Source: Hofstenia miamia (lineage: Eukaryota; Xenacoelomorpha; Acoela). From it: DNA of 64,000 nt. The notes under the pieces are model-generated. The model made no database searches. It was not told where the DNA came from and was given only the letters and a program-made list of their open reading frames with translations. The position numbers and the translations under genes are program-made. The stretch spans positions 964,179 to 1,028,178 of the forward strand of contig SCFE01000082.1 of NCBI GenBank assembly GCA_004352715.1. The letters are read 5' to 3'. Positions 12,100 to 24,987 of this stretch are shown here, in pieces (position 1 is the first letter of the stretch; the number at the start of each line of letters is the position of its first letter).

Positions 12100-12527
12100 C
12101 AGAGATGGACATAGACATGCGCTGGACATTTGGGACCAAACCTGGTCCGGTTCAAGAAACCTTGGGCCCTGTCCGATTATGTTTGTTAATTCGACTCATT
12201 TTATGCCTATTTATAGGATCCATTCCAAAAATACATTTTCAATTTTTAGGTTTGCAGACCAACCTCCGGTATTTGAAGAAATTAGTAATAAAAACTGAAA
12301 TTAAAAAACCTAAATTAGTTTTCCAAAATATAAATATTGAATGTAAAATTTAAAAAGGGAAACTTAAGTGTTATTTTTCAGCATAGTGTTTCTAAGCCTA
12401 TAGCCTTTATGCTAACTGCGTAATAGTCCAACCTGTTTTTTGACATTTCTGCCAATTACTGTACTCGTCCCAAACCATGTCAGGCATTTTCCAACCCTAT
12501 ATAAATCTCCAACATGGATATAGTTAG
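12100..12527. mobile_element. hAT-type non-autonomous element, family A copy 2 (diverged)
   Basis: The left end CAGAGATGGACATAGACATG matches the family A terminus. The right end near 12510-12527 (AACATGGATATAG) is a decayed version of its inverse. Internal GGTCCGGTTCAAGAAACC, GGGCCCTGTCC and the spacing (~428 bp) match copies 1 and 3. No clear target duplication; the right boundary is approximate. Confidence 0.6.
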
Positions 12528-13276
12528 ACTTTATTAAAATCAGGCGCGGTTTTGAAAATCTTTCTAAACATTGTATATCTTTTATAGGAGTTTTGTGATA
12601 AAATTGAAAATTTTAACGGTTTTCATAATATAAAAAACATTTTTTTGAAATATTTTCTGCTTTCCCTTGAAAAATTAACTATCATGTCCATAAGTATAAA
12701 CTTGAACATTTTTGTGGAAATTCTCATAAATCATTGCATTTCTTTTCAAAATATTTTTAGATTTTGTATTAAATACCGATAAATGAGCGTTTTATAACTA
12801 TTTTTTAGGACCGCGGCTGATTAAACTTGGTTTTTCAAATTATATTTGTTAAATTCACTCTTCAAGCTGATTTGGATGTTATGAATGTACAGATGAATAT
12901 GTTTCAGGTAGTCGCAGATATACTTAAATATAAGTTCTGATTCCCTATGTCTTACCTATGGACTGATCCGATTTTAATTATTGCAATCTTTAACATTTTA
13001 GTAGCAATATTGTATTTTAGCGTTGGAAATATTTTTGATCAGGTTATGTGATTGAGACAAAGGGCAAACTCCATGTCTAATGCTTTGTGGGATTTTTAAT
13101 TTATATAAAGCACTTAAACGTGGAATTGGAATGCCATTTATATTTAATTTCTTAAATTGACTAAATTATGGGTAGTAACACATTTAAATTATTAAATTAG
13201 AATAAATAAATTCAATAATTCAGAATTAAAAATTTAAAGGTGCAAAACAAATATTTTGAAGTATGTTTTGTAGCAT

Positions 13277-13707
13277 CAGAGATGGAAATTGGCAGAACAT
13301 TTAGGCCCTAGTCCGGCCCGAGAAACTTTAGGCCCTGCCCGAATCCTGCCCGGTCCATTTAATTTAATATAAACTTGGCTCATTTTTTTAATACTTATCA
13401 AAAAAATTTCTTTAATTTTTTCGTTTGCTCCACAAAAATTGGTATGATAGAAATACTTTTCATAAAATCTAAACACTGAAATAGAAGATTCTAAATTGAA
13501 ATTTAGAAAAGTATAAGATGCTAATGTAAAATATCCAAAATATAAATTTTATTTTTCGACTTTATAAACATAACATTAATAAAATTCCAAGGAATTGCGT
13601 GCACTGTTACGTAATAGTCCGTTTTTTAAAATTCGGCCCAATTTTTGGCTCATCTTTTCCATTTTTTAGGAACAGCCCACGGGCTGCTTGGCCCATGTCT
13701 ATCTCTG
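13277..13707. mobile_element. hAT-type non-autonomous element, family A copy 3
   Basis: Perfect 8-bp target duplication TGTAGCAT at 13269-13276 and 13708-13715. Left end CAGAGATGGAAATTGGC, right end (reverse complement) CAGAGATAGACATGGGCC. It is 431 bp. It shares long internal blocks with the copy at 6931-7354 (CCCGAATCCTGCCCGG, GGTATGATA, AATTTAGAAAAGTATA, GTGCACTGTTACG). Confidence 0.92.
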
Positions 13708-13715
13708 TGTAGCAT

Positions 13716-16180
13716 TGCTCTTAAAAAATCTTCTATTCTACATCGAAGTTTTTTGTCAAGGCATGTAGTATTTTATTCCAAAACGCTCAAATCATGAATC
13801 TTGCACTGAGCAATTGCAAGTTGGTGACTCTAGCGTATTAATTTACCCCAAATCAAAATTGTTTGTTATCCGTCACTTAAATCCTCCCCTATGATATGGA
13901 AATGATCAAAGTGAAATTCCAAAGTTACCAAGACAATATTTAATTTAGATTTTCAGCAAGAGTTATGAGTCCCTTTTGAACAAATTGTCTCCCGCTCACA
14001 GTTGTAATCGTATTTTTTGCAAGTCCTGCCCAATTCGAACTCGATTTGTTGGAAATGTGTCGAGAATACATATGGTAAATTTTAAATATACAAATAATTC
14101 AATTGTCTTTAAAAACTATTAGAAATTTTTTGGTAAACATGAAAAATTTAAAATGTATTTGGATAATTATTTACAGAATATAGCAATTCAATAGCTTCAC
14201 GTTTTCTTGAACATTGCAACCCAACCCGACCCTACTAGATTCGATCCCGACCCCACCCAATATTACCTTCACCCATGTTTCCCAACATTCTAGATTCATA
14301 AATAAAGATGTTATATATTAAGTTCTTCTATAATATAAGGTGCAATATGCATTTTGGTATAACTTCGTAACTGAACAAATCTGCGCAATTAAAGTGAAAG
14401 TTGTAATATTTATTCAAAGCTACAATCATTCGAATAATTATTCACCAGCTAAAATATTACAACAAGAAATTTGATACATCTATAAATGGGAGTTGAGTTG
14501 AGCCAACAATTTCATTTTAGTGGTTTCATTAGACAATGACATTAGAAAGACTTTAAGCTTGCCACTCTGGGATAGACATCAGATAAACAAATGATTTCAA
14601 CAGATCCATGCGGAATTATGCTGAGATCAATTTATTTTACATATTTAGTAGGTGCGATTCAGTTGGTTTCTTAAGCAAAATTTGATGATTGTTCGGATGG
14701 GGAGGTCAACAATAATGCCAAATGCGAAAAGCAAAACTGTAAAACGAGAAAGCTCTTATGTACTTTCTCATTGCTTTTACATTGTAATTGAGACCAAAAC
14801 AATAATACAAAAATTACAAATTGTTTCTAGATCATATATAAACAGAATCAAGAGATTTTATCAACAGGATTTTTTGTATTAAGATGAATAGAAATCAGTT
14901 ACTCCATAAAATATACATATACGAGTTAAGTAAAATAAAATTCCTTGAAACGTAGAAGGCATTTCTTAAAGTTAAATAGTACTCAAGCAAATCGTCATCG
15001 GAAAAGGCCTGAAAATTGATCAAACATACATTTTTATTGCGATTTTAAAACATATTTATTGAATAAAATGACAAATGATACAGGTGACATGGGACAACAA
15101 CTTAGAATATGGGACACTGCGATGACATATAACAGACGATAAAAATGATTCATGGGATGAGACAAAATACTTCTGTACAATGAGTTGCAAGGCAGTTGAC
15201 AAGGAGCTTTTTTGTTATTCATTTCAATTTTACCAGGTATATGTAAACTAGAATTTCTGATCACACATCTTGTATATTTGATAAGATTTTAGTAGATGTT
15301 AATCTCTTTGAAGGCACTTCCTTTTGTCCATGCCCGAGTGTGACTAGTTTTTATGGTGAAATTAGAGCATCACCTAACACTGTTGTTGGTTAACAATTTC
15401 AATAAAAGAATTTTTATTTTAATTGCAAAGAATATATTTTAGATTTCTACATGTATAATCGGGTATTGGCATTATTTTATAGGAAAGCAATCAAAACAAA
15501 TCCAGCTTATCAGCTTTTTGTTAATGAGAATTAACTGCAAAGCAGTAAGTTTTTTCCGAAAGTTTACTGTGATTGAATTACTTGATTGCGTTAAGTACTA
15601 GATTGATTTTACAAGGACAATTAAAATTAATCTATTAAAAAGTAATTACTTTTTTATTATGTAATTGCGAAATGCTTAGTTTCGTGAATTTTTTCCAAGA
15701 AGTGTATAATTTAAACCAGCTTTCGGTAATTCTCATCGTGTAACACGCCATTTGTCTATAAGTTAAAAGCAGAACTGTGTTCCTTTAAAAAGGAGCTCTA
15801 ATATTAAGCACTGCATTCTTATGTTATATTTTGACCAAATATAATTTCTCAATAAATATAACCGACCACCCCGCTCTGTATTATAACCTTAACAAGGGGG
15901 GGGGGCTGGGACCCCAATCTGATTTAAAAAGGTATATCTCTGGTTAAAAGCATTATTTTCTAATTCATTATACTTCAAATGAATAAAAATGAACATTTGT
16001 CTAAACATCGGGTTTTTGCCTTATTACTTTTTAAAAGTTAAGATTTATTGGGATATATTTTCATGACTTTGTGATTCTAGTAATTTTATATTTATATCTT
16101 TTTTAAATTGTTTTTTTCAAACAGACAAGATTTCACAATTATTTGAACAATTATAGTATGCAATGACAATTAAAAGGAAA
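13716..16180. other. AT-rich stretch with C-rich patches, no gene seen
   Basis: Cytosine-rich words at about 14220-14270 (CCCAACCCGACCC, CCCGACCCCACCC) and a run of ten G at 15897-15906 stand out. They look like repeat-element debris. No supported open frame. Confidence 0.45.
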
Positions 16181-16189
16181 AATGCATCA

Positions 16190-17000
16190 GAAAAAGTGAC
16201 TGCCGATTGAATAAAGTTGGTTCAGTTTGTGCAAGAAATTCCAATAATGTTTTCATCAAATATTATCCTATTTAACGCTCCTCAAATGATTTGATGCCTT
16301 GGGGAAATCTTTCACCATGTTCTGCAGAGTAATCACTTTTGTTTATTTTGAAGTAATCAAGATGAGTATGAATGACGTGCAATTTATGACACATTGAAGA
16401 GCCCATTTTCTGGTATGCATCACCAAATTCTCCACCCACTCGTTAAAAGTTTCAGCTTTGTGTTTTCCCAAAAATCCACAAACAATCTAGACAAACTTGT
16501 CCAAGTAGAATGCCGGCCATACTCTTTGCCAGTGAGACGTTTGGAACAATTCTGGAGTAGTGAAATGCCTTATATTCTTGATCAAACTGCTTCGCAAACT
16601 TTTAGCATCCCAGCTACCACTGATTTGTTCTTGAAATGAGTTGTTCTGCTCCTAATTTTGTTAGTCATTAAGGTCACCTTGGTTGGTGAAATAAGATGTT
16701 CTTTCTGTATACACTAGATGTCGTCAGCAAGCACGTGATAGACATTGTTTCTCTTCTGTTTCATCTTAGCTTTGAGAATCTAGGGAACTTTTGCCATGCT
16801 TGGATACTGAATCATCTTTTCTCTTCGAAACCAGCCTTCAAGAGTATGGCAACAATGTTTTAACGCACAACATGAGGTCCCATGTCTTGCTTTGATCACT
16901 TCTAGGGATTCCAAAATATGCCAGGTAAGCTTCTTTTATACAGGTAGTGTTTCTCTACACACATAGCAGTATGCATCTGCTGAGTACGTACAACACCAAG
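16190..17000 (-). pseudogene. Degenerate transposase-like gene, uncharacterised animal family
   Basis: On the minus strand the frame near 16270-16410 reads KMGSSMCHKLHVIHTHLDYF followed by KINKSDYSAEHGERFPQGI and KSFEER, then a stop. This matches a pattern I know from many uncharacterised, repeated arthropod proteins (xxKxHFLxSHLDxFPxN...SDEHGERFHQDI). Upstream on the same strand, segments such as HTLEGWFRREKMIQYPSMAK are recognisable but separated by stops and frameshifts. These genes are multicopy and probably belong to a mobile element; I cannot name the superfamily. No terminal repeats found. Confidence 0.55.
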
Positions 17001-17009
17001 CGCCATTCT

Positions 17010-17490
17010 CTGTCTATAAACACAACAACACTTATATATCCTGAAAAGAGTAGACAGTATTAAAAATAGATTCTAACAAGTTTTAGAAATAGCACTATAG
17101 TAATCAAATCAAAAACACTCCTGGAAAACTCACCCGACTCTCCTCTTTATCCTGTCGGTTTTTTAAGTTCGTAGCCCCCTTTTCAGTCATCCTTACTCCT
17201 CTTCTGGTAAGGCAGACCCCTTCCTGTTTTGGTTTCCACACTTCTCTCTGCTTTGCTCCATAACTCCTCCCCTATTCAAATTTTGAGGCCCTGGTCGCTC
17301 CTTGTTCAGGTGTGTTCAAATCCCTATTAGCTTATATTGTTAATATAGCGTATTCAGAAAAAAACGATGTCAAGAGAAAACACCTGAAACTTAGAGTGGT
17401 TCATAATTAAGGCGACCAAATTTTGACGCAAAAATTACGATTTTTTTACTATATTTTGACTTTAGAGTAAAACTGGAGATTAAGGAGAAA
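17010..17490. other. CT-rich stretch, no gene seen
   Basis: 17120-17330 is unusually pyrimidine-rich and less AT-rich than its surroundings (CCTCTTTATCCTGTCGG, CTTCTCTCTGCTTTGCTCC). No tRNA-like fold, open frame or inverted ends were recognised. Confidence 0.4.
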
Positions 17491-17497
17491 ATCAATT

Positions 17498-17800
17498 TTA
17501 TTTATCATTATCAGAACAATGGTAATAATTAAAGATAAAGTATTTTTTCAATTTTTCAGGCAGAAAGTTTCGATCTTTGCAAAACATTTGCTTCAGAAGA
17601 GAGAAACTTCTTTCAACTGAACATGTTGTATCGGTGCACGATTGTAATTTTGCAAATATGGCTGGACTTAAATCTCGCATAGTACAATTGACTATATTCA
17701 CCATATCGTTTTGCGCTATTGTTCGTTGGATATAATCCCGAAGTGCACATCGATCTTCTTTGAAGTTAAGACACTGCAAGTCGTTGTTTCCTTGAATCAT
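17498..17800 (-). pseudogene. hAT transposase C-terminal (dimerisation) fragment
   Basis: Open for 100 codons. The second half, TTCSVERSFSLLKQMFCKDR followed by NFLPEKLKKYFIFNYY, is the conserved hAT C-terminal dimerisation region (S-x-x-E-R-x-F-S-x-x-x, R-x-x-L-x-x-x-x-x-x-x-x). The upstream catalytic part is not recognisable, so this is a remnant. It lies near but is separate from the degenerate gene at 16.2-17.0 kb. Confidence 0.75.
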
Positions 17801-17895
17801 TGAATATTTGCAGAATTCTACTTTGTCAAATGAAGGGTTCAGTGCTAAGAGGAAATTAAGTCATATTTTGAAAATATTTTAAATTTTATTATATA

Positions 17896-17898
<3 letters not shown>

Positions 17899-17948
<50 letters not shown>
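17899..17948. repeat. (TA)n microsatellite
   Basis: About 25 TA units. Confidence 0.95.
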
Positions 17949-17949
<1 letters not shown>

Positions 17950-18144
17950 CTTTGTTTACTGAGGTCAACCAGCTTAGATCAATTGGTCAAAACACTAGTG
18001 ATATCATTTACTATTCGATTTGAGAATGCTCAAGGCGTTAAGTAATCAATGCTTATGTTTTTTATCTTTATTCGTAGTTTGAAGTAAACCAGTACTTTTA
18101 GTTTGATTTTCGGGTCTTTGCTAAAATCATATTGTCACTCTAAT

Positions 18145-18171
<27 letters not shown>
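18145..18171. repeat. (TA)n microsatellite
   Basis: About 13 TA units, followed by a GA-rich stretch (GAGAGTGAGAGGGAGAA). Confidence 0.95.
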
Positions 18172-18176
<5 letters not shown>

Positions 18177-18857
18177 GAGAGTGAGAGGGAGAATAAAAGA
18201 GTAAACGAAGATTCACGCGATTTATTTAAAAATGTAAGTTTTATTATGCTATTTTGAGGTTTATATCTTTAGACAATTGCAATATAAATGTCATTCGCAT
18301 TACAACTATTGCAATTCATTATGAAACCTTGATTTTTCCTAAATAATTTAATCTAATTTAATCAACTCAGAAATGTCAAAAATTCTTGGTAGAAATAAAT
18401 TCTAATATATTGAAATTCCGAGATTTGTTTCTCTTTATTTCTGTGAATGGTGAAGAGGCCCATGCTTTGCAATGCGCTAATAAAATGAGGATTAATGTTT
18501 AGGTGTACTTCGTTGGTTGTATTCAAATTGAATCTTGATTTTATTCCAGACAATAGAAGCAGAGGCTACTAGGATGCCTGGACCGGAAGCAAAAACAAGC
18601 CTAAACAAAATGATGCCAATATAATCTGTTAATCCTAGGAATTTGAAAGTTGTTAGCAGCTTTCGATGTTTTATTGCAATATATACTAGAATGAAATTTG
18701 TATGTAGTTTGTAGATTAGTTTTTCTGTATAAGCATTTAAATATCATATTCAATATGAAAAAGCCTTTAATGGACACTTTTGAGTGAATATCACTTATGT
18801 GTAAGCCTATCTTTGCTACTGGTCCATAGAAGTAAGGAACAACATTTTCTCCATTTC

Positions 18858-18859
<2 letters not shown>

Positions 18860-18902
<43 letters not shown>

Positions 18903-18903
18903 G
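18860..18903. repeat. (TA)n microsatellite
   Basis: About 21 TA units with one interruption. Confidence 0.95.
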
Positions 18904-18909
18904 TATATA

Positions 18910-20295
18910 AGATAGATTACCTTTATGAATTGTCTATGAATATTTACAACTTGTTATAGCGCATTTCCGTTTTGTACGCAAGCGGGAACCTGCTGGAATG
19001 CCACATCCGTCTTCCACATTAATTCTGATTGACTAAATTCAAACATTTTTTGTAAAAAAAATTAAAAAATAATAAAAACTAAGATTGTGAAATCTGTTTC
19101 AGGGTCTATTTTTTAATATATTTAAAGTTACACTTTTGATAGCAACTGTTAATATAAATTAATGCATCTTTAAGCCGCCTGCGACATTTTTGCACAGTTG
19201 TGTGCTTGTGCAACAAACAATGTTGCCATCGCTATAAGGGATTTTCCTTGCTCTAGACCCTCTTTATAAATAATATTTGTAGACAGATATATTATTGCGT
19301 AATTTATGCATAAGCGTGTAGCGCCCATTATGTGTGTTGGACGGAATACATGCCTTGAAATTGATTGAATTGAACTAGCATTTGCATAGACATGCTTTCT
19401 TGCTCTGACCATTTTGATTTTTTCTATTTCTTTGTTCTATACATTTTTCTTTTTATGTTCAAAATAATCTTTTTTTAACTTAAAAGAAAGTCTTTTCTTG
19501 AAAGTTAATTTAGCATTTAGCGCTAGTTAGCGTCCCTAAAATATGTCTCGTAACCTATAAAGAAAATCTTGGCTCAAACACTGATTACATTTTACGATGC
19601 ACTTTAATAGCAAGTTCAAGAAGTTGACGCTTCCTTATCAAATTGGTTATATATGTGCAATAAAACTGTTAGGCTGGATAAAATTTTGTTGGAAGAAAGT
19701 AATTACTGCATTTTAGAAATGGAAACCGAAAATTGTGAATATTTTTTTACCTATGCTTGACTTACTTTTAAGTAAAAAAATCGATTTGTGCACATTGTTG
19801 AAAAATTTTAACCAAGCCTGCTAAAAATATTGAAAGCCTTTTACATCGCCACATCTATGGGGTTGGTTCTGCTCATGCAATAATGAAAAATTGTACTAGA
19901 ACTTATTCTAGTGTCTGAAGTTCATGCAACTAAAATTTTTTTGAATGAGAAATCCAAATTTTGCAAAAGTATTCAAATTCAAAGTTTTGGCGATTTTTCG
20001 ACTGATTGAGATATGTATGGTGACATTAAAAATGTTGTCAAGAGAAAATAGTTACTTTGCATGATCTCAATAATCTTAAAAATCTACATTCATAATTATT
20101 TTAATTCATAGTAGTTAATTTAATAAAACACGAATTTTTAATTTTTTGGACATTCTTAAAAATGTCAAAGTCATTTTCGTTCGTCAATATTGGACCAATT
20201 TGGCTGAAATTTTGCATGCATATTTTTTTAAACTCTGGTTATACAAAATCACACGATGCAAATCGAAATTCAAAAAAAAAATTCAACGACCCACC

Positions 20296-20350
<55 letters not shown>

Positions 20351-23100
20351 GATGTTTTAGATAGTGAGAGCAAGGGAAGGTTGCCTCTGTCCTTGTTTGA
20401 ATTTAAAAGTAATGTTTGAAATAATAACTTCGGTTTCGTTTTTTTGCAACTCAAAACCTCGGTTTCGATTGTGGTATCGGTTTTTCATAAGTAAAACGTT
20501 ATTCAAGAGAAAAATATCTTTTCAAGGTATAGTTTCATAACACTAAGTTAAGTTCTTAATCCAGTAAGGATAATTACGCTTCAACTTGACAAGCATTTTG
20601 ACGTTTGTTCTTAGAATAAGAAGATTGCAACGTTTCTTGGAAATAAAATTAATATCTAAAAAATGAATACTGTCATTTAGCAAAACATTTTTACTATTTC
20701 ATTTTTACTGAATGTCGAAAAGTCGGTTTCATTTTTTTCTTGGTTCGATTTCGATTTTTTTTCGCCATTCCACTGAGCGTACTTAAAAGCGAGAGATTTC
20801 TAAACAAATACGAAACTTGCTAAATCTTATGTGTGAAACAAGAACTTATACATTGTAATGTTCATACATAGGGTTTTCATTAATCATTTCTATGCAATAA
20901 ATTTCTCATTTTATTTCAACCCGCTACTTCCCAAATTTTCAGTTTTCTGTCTACCCTTCTGCATATATATATACATGTATACTGTATATATCCATGTATG
21001 TCTGTGTTTGTATGTGTTTTATCGTTGCACTAAACACTTGAAAGAAAGTTAATCACATTATTGGATCAGCGCAGAACAATAGAATATTATTTGTGAGGTG
21101 TGGCGGTATTGTTAAGAATAGTATTGACGACGCAAGACGAATATGAAGTAGCCAATAGTGTAATTTTTTCTCTTCCATTAATCATCCGTTGCCATTTGGT
21201 AATCTTCTTTGTTTGGTTGTCAATTGCATAGAAATACCTGGCACAGATTTGCGGAAATATCTGTTACATTTAGTTAATGAAGTAGTATTTTGACAACGCT
21301 GTTTCCTTCTAAGCAAATTTTTATTTCGTCAAAAGATGGCGTTCAAAGTCAAATATAATATAGTTGAATTTCCTATATTCACGTGCATTACATGAGACAA
21401 GTATAAAGTTAGAGTACAATATAAGGTAGTAACTTCTTAAATTCGTGCCGAATTGATGAAGTATTAAAGCAAATTTCGAATATGCTAAATGCAATTTAAA
21501 TTTACGAATTGGGAGACATTTTGCTAATCAAATTGAGAAATTATATCTTAAAATTGATGAATCCTCATTTAAGAAAAAATGAATTATTTAATTTGAGACA
21601 GTTAAACAATGTGCTGTGATTGCTTGAAGTCTAAATTTTGCGTCATTCGTGAATATTGCTATTTCATTGCATGTGCATTTCATAATAAGGCGTTAAAATC
21701 AACCTGTCAACAGCCTAGGTTTGCGCATAACCCTTTTTGAAGTTTGATAGTCCAAACAATGATATTGAGAAAAAAAATTGAAAATATTTTTGCTACATTA
21801 AGATATGAGTTGTTCCCAAAATTCGGAACGTTGGTAAGTTTAGTATTCAAAATTTTAATTTCAGATTTTCTAGCCTAATGTCTTATTTAGCTATTGATCG
21901 ATTGAAAATAGAAAATAACATGCATTAAATGCTTAATAAAGTAAACGGCCACATATATATAGCCTTAAAAACTAAATTTTTACAGCAAAAATGAAAAAAA
22001 ATCATAATGTCTTATTTTGAATGATATGGCTCATAATAAAATTTTTTGTCACATTTTGAGCATTTCATCCTGGTGTTGCTTTGGTAATATATTCAACAAT
22101 CTTGAGGCATAGATATTAAGGTATGATTACTTCATCTAAAATTTATTTGCCCTGGGATTGAAGTTGTTAGAACTCCTGATGACACTCTTTGTGCTTCATG
22201 GTTTGATCGGACCATCACTTCTGTTACTTCAATGCTGACCTCTAGATGTGACAGTTGGTCAACACATACTTTGTTGTGAATCTTGATTATATCTACCACA
22301 GCAATATTTTAAATGTTGACTCTGGCCACCTCTATACTATTAGTAAAAAAGGAAATATAAAAAATGCGTGATGTGATTGGCATTGCCCCCACTCCCCTTC
22401 TGTGGTTAGGTGCCGACTACAAGCTTGATTTGTAAGCATAAAACAGGCACATACAGAATCAGAAAAACGTCTTCATGAATTCTATTTTACTATTTTGATC
22501 GTAAACTAACTAAAAAAATGCCACCTTAATTTACCAATGTTCTCTTTTTAGGAACATTACTTAAATCCTAAGTTGGGGATACTGATCAACCTCTTATAAA
22601 GATTTATTGAACAAAACAATGAGAAATAAATTTTCTTTAAACCACCATTTGATCTTTTTCAAATTTTACAAAAATAATTGGGTGCTAGGCATAGCTTAAA
22701 TTTTTCAGACTAAATTTCAGAAAAGTGAGTTAAAGAAGCATGAGATGTATTTTGAAGACACAAACACAGATAAAGTTAGTTATAGCTTTACAAAAGATCA
22801 AATACTACTATTTTTGGACGAAAAAAGAATGACCTCAAAATGAGAACTTTGGTAAGTAAAGTGATAAGGTGAATTACTCCGCATTTTCAGTTCCTTTGAC
22901 TTAGATAGATTTTATATTTTTAAAGAATAACAATTTATTTCATGCTTCAGACCAAACAAAAATTATTAAATTCTGACACCCCGTCATCTCGAAGGACATG
23001 TTATAATGCCTGACAAATAAATATAAATGAACTATCTTAAAAATATAATATTTTACTTTATTTCGAATTTAAATTATATTTTGCTAGTTTAAAAAAATCT
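18910..23100. other. AT-rich stretch, no gene seen
   Basis: Contains a (TA)n tract at 20299-20346. CGGTTTCG-like words recur at 20430-20490 and 20720-20760 and probably mark a decayed repeat. Short open frames here have no family similarity I recognise. Confidence 0.45.
20299..20346. repeat. (TA)n microsatellite
   Basis: About 24 TA units. Confidence 0.95.
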
Positions 23101-23118
23101 TATTTATAGACAAAGCGT

Positions 23119-23120
23119 AT

Positions 23121-23156
<36 letters not shown>

Positions 23157-23178
23157 ACATATGCATACATATATATAC

Positions 23179-23210
<32 letters not shown>
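23119..23210. repeat. Compound (CA)/(TA)/(TACA) microsatellite
   Basis: A mixed tract of ACAC, ATAT and ATACAT units. Confidence 0.92.
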
Positions 23211-23219
23211 TTCAGGCCA

Positions 23220-24980
23220 ATTAAGAAAGTTGTAAATCTTGAGAACTAAGCACATCTATTTGTGAATGCACTTCGATGTAATGGTGTACTTGGAATGATT
23301 AATTATTTATCAATAAACATTCAGATAATTTTAGAAATCAGTTAAGAATTATATAAGGGGCAAACCCTAGTGCTTAATGAAACACGAGGTTTAATTGTTT
23401 AGGTAATTCTTAATATAAAAATCATATCATTTATATCCGTCTCATCAAACCAAGCCTGTTATATACTAAAATTTATCTGAGCGATATCAAGGAATGATTT
23501 AATATTAATACACAATAATGAGGTATTAAATGCTGTTAACAGAAAAGATTTGTAGCAAAATTTTATCCAGGTATATAATATATAGAATATAAAAAATTTC
23601 TTCCACTTCTAAAACCTCACCTCAATTGTTTTTAGAAGTAGTAATGCGTAAGACATTTCTAAAAATTATGTATCTCCAATCACAAGCGTACATATATATT
23701 TCTGTGAATGAAACTCTGTGATATGCGGTTTGTGTGTATTTCAAATGAGTGATTTTGAAATGGTGAAATTTAGTTTTTTTATTGTTAATGTCTGCATTCT
23801 TTTAATGTAGGTTTTACACAATGTCAAATAAAGCAAATTGATTCAATAATTACATAGATGCTTAAAGTTACTATTTCTTTGTATTGCTTTCTTAAGGAAG
23901 TTCTTACATCAAATGTTGGCCTGGGAGTGAATTGTTTTGTTGGCCACATTTTAGTAAATTGGTGATATCAACTTTCTACTCACCTATGCATAGTAACAAG
24001 CCGTATAGAATTGCTGTACATTTTTAATTTAGGTTAAGACTTTCTCAATGTAGTGACATCGATGCTCAGTTATTGAACTATATTGTTTTCGGTACTGGTA
24101 TTAGAAGCTTAGGCTGAAATTTCAGCAACTGCTATGCTCAAAATGAACTCGTTTTCTTTTTATGATAGTCGCTTTTCATTTAGTGGTTGTAATGGAATTT
24201 TGTATTAAAGAATTATTAACAAATCTATGCATTGTAATTCCAATATTCACTTTTTCACGCCATCTTTCGAACAGTATTAAAATGCTATGAACAATTATTT
24301 TGACATCAACAAACAAAATTAATCTGTATAAAATCTAGGTTGAGTAGATTTTTAATGATTGCATCACTCGAAAATGTATTGAATATTACTGCTAGATAAT
24401 TTTCCTGAAATATTAAAAGATAAAGTTTCCATTTGTTTACTAATTAATTATTATTTGTTTCAACAAAGTTTGATGTAATGTCTTTGTCTTAACAGTTGGA
24501 TGCATTGCGTAGGAAGAGATGAAACCGTTGTTTCTTCAATTTTGGAAAACCTTATCCCATTTTTGTATTAAAATTATAAATTGTAAGAATTCGGTCAATC
24601 CAGAGAATTTTTAATATATTGATGAAGTGTGTGCTAAATTTTTAACACACTCTGTCTATAATTTTCTAATATGTTTCCATCCGACCTCGAAAATGTATGA
24701 AATTGATGATTTAATATAGTTTTTTTAATTTTTAATAATGTCATTGTATCCATCAGACAGTTGACGAATTTTTTTAACGCATTAAACGGTATCATTTGTA
24801 ACAAAGACATGGAACCTAAAAAAGCCATGTGCCAACGGTTGGCTACATCCAAAATGCTCCTGCTGCACTTAAGCCCATGATCAAAACATCTTCATCATTT
24901 AATTAATTTTTGTTTCTTCAGAGTATAGAGGGAAATCCTTAGCTTAGTTAAATTTAAATAATAGCAATAATAAAAATCTT
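23220..24980. other. AT-rich stretch, no gene seen
   Basis: No supported exon, open frame, RNA gene or element end. Confidence 0.45.
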
Positions 24981-24987
24981 TGACCAA

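Noticed and set aside
17290-17330. GTTCAAATCC resembling a tRNA B box
   Set aside because: No matching A box or cloverleaf arms at the right distance.
20162-20419. Short open frames containing IYIYIYIY runs here and at 10732-10977, 30069-30287 and 39718-39997
   Set aside because: They are translations of (TA)n microsatellites, not proteins.
20430-20770. Recurring CGGTTTCG words
   Set aside because: Suggestive of a decayed repeat, but I found no inverted ends or target duplication to define it.
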